Made by a program: the position numbers and the translations under genes. A stretch of DNA of 64,000 bases, from positions 13,821,368-13,885,367 of the forward strand of contig JALIRH010000004.1 in the NCBI GenBank assembly GCA_023055505.1, given 5' to 3'. Source of the stretch: Callipepla californica brunnescens (lineage: Eukaryota > Chordata > Aves > Galliformes > Odontophoridae). The notes under the pieces were generated by a model. It was not told where the DNA came from and did not search any database. It worked only from the letters and a program-made list of their open reading frames with translations. Of the stretch, positions 1-12,700 are shown piece by piece (the stretch's first letter is position 1; each line of letters begins with the position of its first letter).

Positions 1-3000
1 AGGTTATTCTTTCTTTAATAGAGACAGAACTAGGCCTGTTGCCAGATCTTGACTTTTCTCCAGATGGTCACAGGTATTTTGGTCTGCTGGAAGGGAAAAG
101 ACCTTTTTGTTAAATCACTTTAAAACAATTTCTGTTTATTTTCATGGTTAACAGCAAACAAATGATAAAAATTCCTAGCTGGACAGTAATGTTTTTATGT
201 CTGTATCTACAAGGGTTTGTTGAAAAAAGGTTTGTCTCCTTGTTTGATTCTTCTGTTGAAAGTATTTATATTAATCTGATAAGTGTTTACTCAGATGCGA
301 TGAATTAGAAGTGAATGAAATTTATACTGTTGTCAGACTGACACACAGTCCAGCTCTACACCCCCAGTTTTGAGCGCTATTGTCTAGCTCTGAATTATTT
401 GGTCATTTGAAGACTGCGTTTTACACGGGTAGTATCTACCTTGTTTGATACCTGGAAGGTTTCGATAGCTGGATTTTTGAGCTGTTAAAGGGGGAAATAA
501 AAGATCAGGGAAGGGGAGGAAGAGCAATAAATGCGTCTCTCCTTGACTTAAAGCAAGCTTCTTGCCAAGAGAAATATAGGGTCATTAGATGAGACAAGAG
601 TGGGGTGTCCTCTGCAGTCTGGCGAGCAACTTGAAATGCCCTGTTGCCATCTTAAGTATTTTCCCAGCAGATGGATCGTGTGGCAGTGGGAGGCTGTCTT
701 GGTGCAGCCCTATCTCCTGTGCTGGGGCTGAGTTGTAGCTTCCAGCTCTTCATCCCTTTTACAATCAATGGTAAGAGAGGATGCAGCTTGGTGACTGCAA
801 CCAGTGGCATCCTGCTGCCTTGCTTCTCTCTGTGGTTGATTAATAGTAGCACAGTAATCATTAGATGTAGGTTTTATTTTGTAGTCTTCTAAAGCAATTT
901 AATTTTGAAAAGAGGGGATGTGAGGGAGTTTGGACTGAAGGCCTCTGGGAGAAGAATACCTGTGTAATTCTGTAAGAGTTTATGGGGCAAATTGGAGAGG
1001 GAAATTGTTCCATGATGTATTCAGTGCTTGGCATAATGCTATTTGTTCTCACCAGCTGAAACAGCCCCAAAGCCACGAGGGCTTCTTCCTAGCCTGTATT
1101 AATGCATCTCTTGGCACAACAATAATTTCTCTCAGAAAAAGATGAATGAAGTTGCAGACTAGTGAATGTGTAACATGGACGTTACCAACAACAAGCTGCT
1201 AATGGAACTCTCCTGCAGAAACAGAGCAGTATTTACAAGGGTGCCTTGCTCTTGTTAAAACTTTCAGTGGAAACTGGTTGCTGGGAAAGGAAAATCTAAT
1301 CAGAAGGAATTGTGAAGATGGAGTACTTCTGTGGCTGTTGCAGGAAAGTTATATAAGGTTGGGGTCTGGTTTGGAGACTTTGTTTTATGTTCAGATGCAC
1401 GGGATCTGCAAAACGCAAATGCATTGTGCCAAAAGTCTGTTTTCCAGCAAATACTCTCTCACTTCTGGCTTTCTGAATCTCTGAAAATAGTTTAAGTAGG
1501 TTGTGGGGATGGTTCTTCTCACAGCCCTTGGCATTTCAGTTCTGATTGCATGATAATCAGTTATACTTGGAAACTTCTGGTGGCTAGCTTGCTTTGAGAG
1601 GAAGTTTACTATGCCTGCCATCTAACAACTGCCATTTTAGGTAATCTAGGGGAGATTGGTATCTCTGAATCCTGAAGAAGTGAAATACAGGCTCTGGATT
1701 TGGCCTAAAGCTGAAGATATTTTCTTAAATCCCTGATGAACATTCGACATAAAATTGTTGTAGTACTGAAATGATGTTGCATACTATGGGACTGGGGAAA
1801 AATGGGGAAGAGACTCATCTTACGTGCTCATCACAGACAAGAGCTTGTGATTATCTGTCTGAATGTCTTTAGCAAGGGTTAAGGAAAACAATGCATACAT
1901 TCCCATGAGCAGAAGCAAGTATGTTCCCTTGGTAAGGAGGAAGCATTCAGGAAATTTGTCATGAGGCCCTGTGTTCTGCTGCTGTGGAATCAGCCTCGTA
2001 AATTCAAAGACCAAGCCTGGGGGAGACCCTTGTGATGGCATTGTTTCACCTTTGTGCAGAATGTGTGGAAGGATATCCTACACCAAATTTAAATATCCAT
2101 ATATCAAGCTACAGAAGTTGTTTTCCTTACTTATGCTTATGAATTTCAACTTTCTCCTTGCAACTTGAAACAAGTTAATACAAGTACAGCTTTATAGAAG
2201 GCTTTCATTGCTGGGGATAGGATGCTGTATGCAGTTAGTGCCTGGAACAGTGGCAGGAGGATTGAAGATGCACAGGCATCTTAACCATCACTTTATAGCC
2301 CTGCTAAGTGTCCATGCCTGATCTTAAGTAACACATCTTGTTATATAGCTCTGAAGAATGTCTGTTCCCTCCCGGCACAGAAACTGTTGAAATAGTGATT
2401 TTGCTTTACTGCTGGGCAGTCAGCTGTCACTGATTCAGCTCTTGTCACTGTCAGCTTTAGAACTTCATGGTGGCAAATGTTGGCACAATTACTTTTTGCA
2501 ACAGAAGTATCCATTACACTGACTCTGCCTCTCAGATACTTCTTAGTGTTATGAATGAAGTCTGCCCTTGGCTCTTCAAGGTGCCACAGCTTTTCTCCTC
2601 TGACAGTTTCCAGTGTGGTTAGAAATGCCAATAGAGAAATTGCTAGCAGATTGAAAAATTGGGCAGCGAAGCTTGTGGAGAGTCTGGAGCACAAAGCCTT
2701 GTGAGGAGTGGCTGAGGGAGCTGGAGTTGTTTTCTCTGGAGAAGAAGAGGCTCAAGAGTGGCCTTATTGCTTTCTTCAATTACCCATAGGGAGGCTGTGG
2801 TGAGGTGGGAGTTGGCCTCTTCTCCCACATAACTAGCAATAAGGACAGGAGGTTGTGCCTGGGGAGATTCAGGTTGTATGTTAGAAACAACTTCTCTGAA
2901 AGTGTGTTCAGGTGCTGGAATGGGCTGCCCAGGGAGGTGGTGAAGTCACCGTCCCTGGAGTTGTTCAAGAAACTTTTAGATGTTGTCCCGAGGGACGCGG

Positions 3001-4447
3001 TTTAGTGGGAGATAGCAGTGATGGCTGGTAGTTGGACTAGATGATCTTGGAAGTCTTTTTTCCAGCCTTGGTGTTTCTATGTGGGCAATGTAAAATTAAC
3101 AGAATATTATTTCAAAAGGCAAATAGAAGACGGTGCTGAATTGGTTGTGTTCTTTTTGTCTTTGTTTGTAAATGTTATAGTGTGTTGGTTTGTTTGGTTT
3201 TCTATTAGGAGCAGAGCAGCCACCCATGTTACCCATTCCGGTAACACCTGTTGGGGCTCAGCTTTCTTTATGAAAGTCTGTATGGCCTTTGTCATCTCCA
3301 GAGACAGCAAAGAGTTGTCTCAATGTATATAAACTTCATTCAGTTTGTGGGGAGATAATAGGTGTATTTACTTCTTAAATAGGGGCACTGTCATTACATC
3401 TTGCTTGCAGTACATAAGATGTATTTGCTCTGTATTTTCTCCTGTAGTAATATTGGTAGCAGGACAGTGGTGTTTGCAGAAGAGCTGAGGGCTTGCTTAG
3501 GCCTCCTTGGCTGACCAGAACAAGGCAAGGCAGAGCAGTGGAGCTGGCCGGGGGGAAGAGAGAGCTGCCCTTTTACATGTAAAATGCTTAGCTAAGGTTT
3601 GCAGAGCGTTAAGATTTCCTGGAGCTGAGTGCTAGCTATGTTAGAAGCACCATGCAAATACACAGTATACCTCTAGCTGATCATATCATTTTCACCTCGT
3701 GCTGTAGATGCTGTAAAGCAAAGCCTTCTCTTTTCCACATCTTCTGTGTGTGGTTTGGTTATACAATTTTTTTATTTTTATTTTTATTTTTTTTTACCCC
3801 CATCTCCTTTTCTCTGATATCTCTGTACTTCAAACTGCCAACTGAATCTGCTGCTTGTACTTGTCTGAAGTGGGAAGATTTAAGTGCAGCAGCTTTGACA
3901 GAGGTTTTTTGTGGTTTTTATCCAATTTGATAATGAGCTGATAATGAGTTTTATTCTCTTGCATAATGCTTCTGAAAAAAGCATAGGTTTGTCTGTTCAT
4001 CTTTTCTTCTGTTGATTATGTTTTGTCCCTTTTTTTTTTCCTGGTGAAGTATATTTCTCTCTGGTTATTCTATTTTATGTTAGCTGAATGGCCAACCCTA
4101 TTTAAGGGTATTTGTAAAGTGCCTCTGTGAATGGTTTAGACACCTCTGTTCTTGCAGCTCTGCTAACTAAAATGGGAAGAGAAACCACACTTGTTTTTCT
4201 GGCTGGCTGTGTTGAGTCATTCTTTAAGGGGGAAAGGCTGCTGCTGTTGAAGAGCTCCTGAATATTTGCCCAAGTTTGCTCTTAGTGTAATAGGCTATTT
4301 TCATTCCTCCTCTTTCTGTCTTGCTCTTCTCCTTCCTCTTCACTTTCCAGGGCTGCTTCAGTTTCTTTACATTGTTGTGATTCTGTATCACAGCCTCATG
4401 TGGTGGGGAGCTGCTAGTCTGAGGCTAATTGTTTGCTTTCGTTGCAG
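1..4447. other. PRR5L 5' flank or upstream intron
   Basis: I see no convincing coding exon before 4448. The first PRR5L coding exon is preceded by a good splice acceptor at 4446-4447, so this stretch is probably the 3' part of an intron that separates it from an untranslated first exon outside the window. It contains one CR1 fragment (2650-3081) and T-rich tracts near 3770-3797 and 4029-4040. Open frames here (for example the minus-strand frame at 2341-2694) have no family resemblance and are judged to be chance. Confidence 0.6.
2650..3081 (+). mobile_element. CR1 retrotransposon, 3' fragment
   Basis: This is a 5'-truncated CR1 LINE in sense orientation. It matches the conserved CR1 3' segment: the block encoding the end of the reverse transcriptase ORF (gtctggagcacaaagcc, then gaggagtggctgagggagct), then the 3' UTR block (tgggctgcccagggaggtgg), and it ends near ttggactagatgatcttgg and a tctatg octamer remnant. 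Such truncation is the normal outcome of CR1 insertion. The left boundary is approximate. Many differences from the better preserved copies in this window suggest an old insertion. Confidence 0.85.
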
Positions 4448-4552
4448 GCTGAATCCTTGGATTTGAAGTCTTGTTGATGCCAGTGAGATAGATACCTTGG
4501 GCCTACAAGAGAAGAGAATTTCCAATAGACCCACTCCACTCTGTTCAAGCCT
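4448..4552 (+). other. PRR5L: PRR5L 5' UTR part of the first coding exon
   Basis: A pyrimidine-rich tract followed by ttgcag at 4442-4447 forms a good 3' splice site. From there to the ATG at 4553 is 105 nt of leader. It contains a 4-codon upstream ORF (4477-4491). The real first exon and the promoter must lie outside this window or in its first 4.4 kb, where I could not identify them. Confidence 0.6.
4477..4491 (+). promoter_or_regulatory. short uORF in PRR5L leader (MPVR-stop)
   Basis: Within the predicted 5' UTR an ATG at 4477 opens a four-codon frame that ends in TAG at 4489-4491, 61 nt before the main start. Its -3 base is T, so initiation would be inefficient. A regulatory effect is inference only. 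Confidence 0.3.
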
Positions 4553-4722
4553 ATGACTGGGGGTTTCACCGTAGCACCGTCCTTTGCTCTCCAATTGCAC
4601 AAGATGGGTTCATTCAGAAGGCCCCGACCACGCTTCATGAGCTCTCCAGTGCTCAGTGACCTGCCACGTTTCCAGGCAGCTCGGCAGGCCCTGCAGCTCA
4701 GCTCCAATTCAGCGTGGAACAG
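4553..4722 (+). CDS. PRR5L: PRR5L coding exon 1 (residues 1-57)
   Basis: It starts at ATG 4553 and ends AAC-AG with donor GTGAGC at 4723. It encodes the N-terminal serine/proline/arginine-rich segment and the start of the conserved helical region. The first ATG has a poor context (-3 C, +4 A). A second in-frame ATG at 4604, beginning MGSFRRP, has A at -3 and G at +4, so both may be used. I chose the first because the intervening residues resemble the mammalian N-terminus. Confidence 0.93.
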
Positions 4723-7700
4723 GTGAGCAGCACCTACTTTTTTGTGAAGGACTGATCTTTGTACTTCAGACTGTTTATGGTGGACCCCTTGTTCTTGCTG
4801 AACTAGGTCTGCTTACTAATGTCACACAGATGTAGCCCAGCAAAAGCATCGCATGGTTTTGCGCTGGGATAGAAAGCTGAGGTCAGTGAAGTGTACAAGT
4901 GCCAAACTTGTCTGCAAAAGAGAATGTCTACGAAGCAAATGGCATCTCCTCTTGTTGGCTGTGGTCCAGCAGCTGTAAAAGCTTGCTGTCCTGTTACTTT
5001 TCTGGTCAGTGCAGAGGAAATCCTGAAGTATTAGAGTATCCATCAACAGCTGTTGCTGCAGCTTACGTGTTTCAAGCAAGGCTTGAAGATGGGCCTGACT
5101 GAAGTGATGCTGGCTGCAGAAGGTCTTCCAGCACAGCCAGAATCATGCCAGATGCTGCCAGCTGGGTGGCTCAGCTGGTCCTTTCAGCATCTCTGGTTAA
5201 TGCAGTGTGATGTGTTTGGCAGACTTTGCCAGAAATCTGTGTCTCCTCTTAGCTAATAGCCTGCAGCATATAGCAGAGATCCCCTAACCAGTTGTTTTAA
5301 ATATGTCTCTCCTGTGAATATTTTCTCTGTGCATGGAGTCCCTGTGATGACTTTCCCTTGCTTACCCTGAGCGCAATTTAAGACTAGTTCTTCTCGGGCT
5401 CCCGTGAGAGATGTAGACTTGTGATTTTGAGGGAGGAAAAAATGGAAGTACTTAAGTGCAATTAAACTTTCCCACCCCATTTTAACCACTCAGCCTTTGG
5501 TGGCTATCTCATGTTGCACTGAGCCGACAGTATGATTTAAACACTATTATTTATGGATGTTGTGCTGTCTCATTTCTTTTTTGACAGTGTTCAAACAGCA
5601 GTGATAAATGTGTTCAAAGGGGGAGGCTTGCAGAACAATGAACTTTATACCCTCAATGAGCATATCAGGTAGGTTGCTGAGATGTGTGGAAAAGGGATTT
5701 TTCTTGCTGCTTGTTTAGTATTTCCTTGTTTTTGTTCCCATTAGAAATGTATTGAGAAGAGATGGGTGGGAGAAATATGGATGGGTAGGAGAGAACTAGA
5801 GCATGAGTATAGAATTTCAGGCTGGCTTCCTACTTTTTTTTTTTTTTTTTTTTTTTGCTATTGGGTGGTGTGACAAATAACGGATTGAGCTAAAATTGAG
5901 TTAGAATACAAGGATTTTGTCCCCTTCTACAGAATTTTCGTCTTAGGCCTGTTTTCCTCCCCTCGTTTGTATAAAGACATTCATAGCAGTAGTAATGTTT
6001 TTTTTTTTTTTTGTTTTAAAACCTAGCTTCTCAAAACCACATATGTAACTTTTATATGAAATGCTAATTTCAGAAAAAGATCAGGAAATACCAACCCTAA
6101 GGACTAAAAAGGCCTAGAAGTCCTAACAGTGATGATAAAAGTATTTATTTTTTTTTTTTTTTAAGCCTCATGGTAATCTGTGGTTTCAGTCTGATAACTT
6201 GGAAACTTCAGTTAATGGTAGATAGGATTACAGAGCAGATACAGAGCAGTTTATTCTTGTGTTGATTCTGAGTGGTGCCAAGAGGAGTACTGACAGTTCA
6301 CAACTGTAGTTCCGTGTTTCTCCTCTTTCTCATTGCATCTATATTCATCCATCATTAATGTTGTCATATAGGACTCAACTTCTGTATTTATGTGTTTACC
6401 CCCCATCCCTGCTGCGTTTTTGCTGTATGCCAAGTTAAATTGTTGCTAGAGCCAAGAACTTACTGAGCAGCAAACTACCCCTTTCTCTACTGCCAAATTA
6501 AATGCAGGACATGAGTCTTTGTCCTACTTGATCTGGTCCCAAGGCAAAAGCTTCATGAAGTTGCAATGTCTTATGCTTTAACAGTATTTAAATGTCCTCA
6601 AGGCAGAAGTCCTCAAGTTAGATTTAAGTACTTGCAGCAGTATTAATTCTCTGAGATGAGGATTTCTGTAAGAGAAAGGGAAAAACAAATGTCGTAAGCC
6701 TTTGGAAACACCCTAACCCGCAGCCCGCAGAATACTTGAGAACTGGCTTTGGGTTTTTTGACTTGCATCCTAGGCTGCTGGTCACTGCAGTGGCTGCAGC
6801 CTGATTTCCTGAACTGGTGCAAGCGGGTACTCCTTCCCAGCCTCGTGGTATGCTGGAGAGAATAGCCCCTTTGGCTGGGGTTGGCCCCTGTGGCTGGACT
6901 GTGCTTTGCTAGTGTCAGTCAGCAGTCAGTCTGGACTGTCAAGAGCTGGGTGAAGAACAAAAAATCCTTTATGAAACTTGTATGCTTTGTGTACAAAACG
7001 GTGGTGGTGGGAGGACAAGTAAGCTTTTCCACTCACAGACAGCACTTGGAAGCTCTCACCTTGGGATTAATGTTCCTACAGGTGCCTGAGCATTGCTTAC
7101 GTCTCAGAATGTCATTCTCTGAATAGGCTGTTTTAATGTTCCTTCAGTTGAAGGAACCAAGGACATGCATCTGCCTGCATGTTTGTATATGCATCTGCAG
7201 CTTTGCACTTGTGATTCTTGATACAGCTCTCAACAAAATATCAGTGCAGTGTGTATGAGGTGAGTCTCAAGCCTGACACTGGTTGAGAAGCCAAGCCTGT
7301 CAGACGGCCAAGTCTTTTGTGCCATTAGATTGAGCTGGTGCATCTTTCTCCTTTGTGTTTCTCCACTCACATCATCCGTGGAAGTTAGCTATTATACACT
7401 GTACAGAGTCTGTAGCAAATTGAGTGTTCTGTTTGACAGTGGGAGAAGGGGAAAGTTTTAAAGTAGGGCAGTAATGACAGAGCTAGGAGATGAGCAGCTG
7501 GTAACGTCTTGCTCTGGATTGCCCTCACCAAGTCTTTATCTTGCTGTGATTTGACAACAACTCACTGGATACTTCTTTTTAATTGCTCTGGAAGTTAATT
7601 GTCATGGCAAGAGTGGATGTCAGGAATGCCACTGAGGGGTGGGATGTGGGATGCAAGGAGTGACCTGGTCATGGTTAGGAGGGAATACCCATCAGGTTCT

Positions 7701-9766
7701 CTCTGGAGTGCATGCTTTGGTGCACGGGGTGGGTTGTTCCACTTGAGAGAACAGATGTCCTGGTAGGGCTGGTAGATGAGCTGATCTAAAGCCCTCAGGG
7801 TTCTACTGAAGCCATTAAAGTTCATCTCACAAACCAGCCCTCAAAAACTTATCTGCTTTCTCCATCTTGCAGAAATAGAAATGTACTTTGAGATGGGTGG
7901 GGTGAATGTAACTCATCTGAGGAAGACATAAAGGTGCCTCTGTGCCTTCAGAATAAACTGTGGAAGCTTTGCAGAAAGCGTGGTGAGGAAGATTGCAGTC
8001 AAGAGCTGTGTTCACCGAGGGTTAGAAACAAGAGCTGTAGTTAATATTCTGTTAATAAGAACGCAGCCTGAGAAGTGGATGTCCCAGTTGCTATTTTTGA
8101 GCACTCTTGGTAATGCTTCACTTTTGTGAAAAGCAAAACTCTTAAATCAAGAAGAAAAAAAAATGCAGTGTTTTAGTGTTTTTGCAGTGGGAAGTGTTGG
8201 GCACCTTTTAAATCTTAGGCAGAATTTACTGCTGCAAAATTTACCATTGTAGTTACTGAAAGCTGGAAGTTCCCATGCTTTAAACTGTGAGCTGTTTTTA
8301 TGATGGTTCTGATTTAAAGTAACCCTGTTTTTCGTCTCAGAATTTTGAACCATAAATATATATTGGAATTTGGATCTTTTTATCATAGCCAAATTTAAAA
8401 TCCAACAGTTCTTTATCAGAAGTATTTGTTGAGTAGCTTCTGCTTGCATGTATGTAAACAATATCTTACTAAATTTCTAGAAATGTGTTCTTGAAAAATA
8501 TGCTTTGTTTTCTGGTTTTGGTTTTTATGTGGTAGCCTTGGGAAGCCACAGCTGCTGCTTGCATGTTTACTTCATAGCTTCTCTCCTTATCCTCTCACCT
8601 TCTACTTCCAAGAGGAAAGGAAGTACTGCAGGGGAGATATACTATTTTCATTGCAATGGAAGGTGACTTTCCTTAAAGAAATATCAGAAGACGGATGAAC
8701 TCTAAGCTAAATAAAAACTTCAGAATTATTTTCCAGCTTCTTATGCGTTCAGTGATGTTAATGTGGTTTTGTTTGTTCCAGGTGAGTGACTTCTCAACAG
8801 AAGGTTTCAGGGAAGCTGTTTCTTCATAACTTAAGAATATCTTTTGTAGGCATTGGTAGAATATATACTTGGATGTAAAAGAAATCTAACTGTTGCCAGG
8901 ACACATTCACTTGTGTTCAGGTATCTTTGATATGACTGGTAGTGAAGTGTGAATCTTCTTGTAAGAAATGACCAGCGATTGCTCTTACTTCATGGATACA
9001 TTCCTTCTATCTACAGACGGCTGTTGAAGAGTGAACTGGGATCCTTCATCACTGATTACTTTCAGGTATTACATCATTTACGTAACTTCTTGAGATTTGG
9101 CCTGTTTGGCTTTTTAGCATACAGAATCCTTTTTTTCAAGCATGTAACCTACACATTTCATTTTTGTTTTGCCATGAGAGATCATGGAGGTATGGAATAT
9201 CTTTAGTGTGGCCCACATAGCCTTGAAAGTAACCGTATTAATGGGCATATATGTTAAATTAGGGGTAATCTTAAGAAGGGCTACCAGCAGCCTGCCTGCC
9301 AAAAATCAAGGGATTTACTCGAACTTCTTTAAGAAGGTGGATTGCTTTTTTTTCTTTTTTTTCTTTTTGTTTATTTCACTAATAAGCAAATAAGCACTAA
9401 GGATTCTGGAATAGGTTTTCTGAAACAGGCTAGCAGAGGGAAAGAGAAAATATAATAGCTTTCTGTTTTGGGGGGTGCAGATAAGGAAGTCCTTATCAGC
9501 AGGAAATCAACCTGGTTACTGTTTGCCTTCTAGAGTATAGATGCAATCTCTTAAAAAAGCAAAAGGTGAAGGATTAGGGAAGATGCAATCAATCAAAAAT
9601 CTGTTATTGCTTCTTACTGATGTTGTCCAGATAGACAGAGGTTCACATGCAACCACATGAAAGCATGTGTAAGATGACTTTGAGAGAACACTGATGGCTT
9701 TCAGTATTGCAAGTTTTTCAGTGTAGTGTTGATTTAAAAAGGAGGTTGCTGAAAACAAGAGGGATG

Positions 9767-9797
<31 letters not shown>

Positions 9798-12700
9798 TTA
9801 TCTCTTTTGAGTAAGAGAGAGAATTTCAGTACTTTCTGAAGTGTCTGATGCTGCTGAGTACTTCGGCAACAGTTTTAAAGGGGGGAGGTGAAGAGTGTAG
9901 TTTCCTATCAGTATTAGATTACTTGACTTAAATAAAAATCCCCACTGTACTATCAAGTGAGAAGCAAACTCCGCCTTGGTGGTGGTTTTGTTTCGCTTTA
10001 GCCCCTATCTGTGTAACTTTCTTACTGGAAAGAAGCCGCTCCTGGTGGTAAGCAGTGGGACGTTTCCTTGAAGGGTAGTACAGCAGAGAGGTGGTGAACC
10101 TGTAGTACAAACCCATAGTACTGTTGGGCTGGAAATCTGTTGCTGTCCTAGCTAACTTGAAAGTGGTCAAAGCTTTGCAGGTAAATGCATGTAGAAAACT
10201 GAACTTTGAAAAAGCTTCATCAGAAGCCCATGTACTGTGGTGTTGGGCATGGCACTGCAGTCTGGAAGAAGTAGAGAATTTCCAGAGGCAGCTTCATGCC
10301 TGTGAGGCTGAGCAGAGCACTGAGCCATGCATGTTTCTGAGGGAAGCAGGGTGCTGATGAACGGCTGTTATCTGGTGTTGAAGATTCAGTGTGTACTGGG
10401 GAAGGCCTGGGTGGCTTCCAGTGCTGAACAAGATGCAGCTGCGTTGTGACACTGCACCACGCTGGCTCAAGATGCCTGGGGACAGCGCTGATGCTGGGGC
10501 TTGGTTGTGCTGGACTCTTCCTCCAGCTTATAGATCTCCTGCCTGTTGTGATTATGCTAGAGCTAGTGGTGTTAGCTGCTGCTCCTTAGATTTTTCTAGT
10601 TGTGGATATAAGGATAGAAGATGTGGCTTATGTTACCACTGGGGTTGGCCAGCTGGACCTGCATTGTGTTGCTGCTGTGAGCAGAGGACACCTGGCCTCT
10701 TCCTGGCAGAAGGAGCTGATCACCAACACTGTTCCCCACAAAAGCAGATGTGAGAATGTGCTGTTTCACCCTGATGGCAGGGCTGTAGTACTTCATTTGG
10801 AGGTTGCAGTCACAGTGTATTCAGCACTACCGTGGCCTTTGCCTCAGAGAGCTTTGCAGTACAAGGGTTAGATTGCAGTCTGTTCTGAATTTGTTTTTCT
10901 GTCACGCTGTCTGCTCGCACTTGTATGAGTTCCTCAGCATGTATGTAGCAGTTCATCTGCTGTTCTCTCACTGAATCCTGTGACTAAAAGTAATTTTTGG
11001 GGGATTTTTTTTTATTTTTTTTTATTTTTTTTTTAAGCTCAGCTTTATAAGTAACTTGGTATCCATCAGACTTAGCCTGAAACAAAACTCTTGGTGCTGG
11101 CAAGCCACAAAGACAAGCAATGTGAGATAAAGGCTGCTGTAGGAAACTATCTTTTTTTCCCTGCTGTGAGTTAAGATGCATACTTCTGATTCTGGTTTGT
11201 CAGCATGTGCAGTGGTAAATGTTACTGTTCCCTCTGAATGTCTTTACTCAAAAATCCCAGGGCCACGGGATGGGGAAAGACTGTTCACATGACAAAGAAG
11301 GGCTGACAAAATTGTTTTTGTCTGTGGATTCAGTTTCACTGTTGACACCAGCTGATTTAAAGCTAAGTTGCACCACCAAATGATTTGGCTGAAAAATAAA
11401 AGGGAAAAAATTTCAAGTTTTCCCTTGGGTTGACTTCCCCATCAGTCATGTGCTTGTCCCCTCTGATAGTAGGGAGGTGATGGGAGCCGGTCACCAGGAT
11501 GAGGGGGGCAGTGGAAATGCTTATTTTGGCACAGACTTTTTCTGCATCTCTTAAAGCCCTCTGGAGAAGCTATCCTGAGAACTGAGTTTACTGTGAAGTT
11601 GAAGTAGAACCTGAAGGATCTGCTCTCGTTTGTAACCTGGCTGTTTTAGATATCCTAGCGGCAATTAGAACAGCTGATCAGTTCATGTTGTATCTGGATG
11701 TGACAGTATGACTATTTTCCATCTCTTATGCTGCAACACTTGTAACAGGAGCCACTAAGGTCGTTTTGGTAAATCATTATATTATGTATATTTTATACTC
11801 TTACAGATAAACTTTATTTTTTCTAATCACTGAATGTTTAGGAGTAAAACTGAGCAAAGCTTTTACTAGTGAGACAAAGCTACTGTTGTGATCATCTTGA
11901 GTTTCTTGCTCACAAATCATTTTTACCAACTCCCATGAAAATTACCAGGGTTTAGCTACTGACGTTGCTAAAGGTATGTTTAGGAAACTGATGGGGTTTA
12001 AACATTCTTTCTCTGTGACCAAACCTTCGTCATACCAGAATCTGGTTTGTGTTTGAAAGAGAGATGTAATTCCTACAAGGGCTTTGGTAGAAAGTCAGAT
12101 GTTTCATTCTGAAGGAGACCTGTGTTTATAAATCTGCTGCTTTAGCAACCCAATTAGGTATACAAGAAGTATCTTTGGATCAGAGTCTGACTGCAAATGC
12201 CAAATAAGCTGGGACTCAGCATACTCAATATTTGTTGCAGATTTGCCTTAGTTGCTTTGGGTTTCCCAGCACTGAATTTATCCATGACCATATACAATAG
12301 CTTCCTGCTGCTGCAAGGGGGCACATTGCACCCTCTCCTCTGCTCAGTAGCTCTGTCTGCTTTTACTGCTGCTTTAGCTGGCTGGATTAGCAAGCCACAA
12401 GCAGGGATCCCATGTTAAGATGCCAGTGTTTGGAGGAATGTGGTGAACTGCAAGTGCTCTGGGGCAGCTGTAGGACTTTTCAGGTAAGCTCCCTTCGTGC
12501 TGTTTGATCCTTACGATTTTGAAGAGTATTTCTGAAACAGAAAACTAATGAGTACTGATGCATTATCTTTGTCATTCTGCCTGTAGCCTGAAAAGCAAAC
12601 CTCTGGAGATGAACTGTTTCTTTTCACTCTCTGTGGCTTGTTAATCTTGAAACTTGCAGAGGAAAATAGAAACGTTAGCTGTTTCACAGCTAACCGCTTT

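Noticed and set aside
9767..9794. Long poly-T as the tail of an antisense retropseudogene
   Set aside because: No gene-like body or target-site duplication was seen next to it, and CR1 elements do not carry poly(A) tails.
10391..10753. A 120-codon frame in a GC-rich part of PRR5L intron 3
   Set aside because: The translation is Cys/Trp-rich and lacks any repeat or motif. A second overlapping frame (10602-10871) is equally open, as expected by chance.
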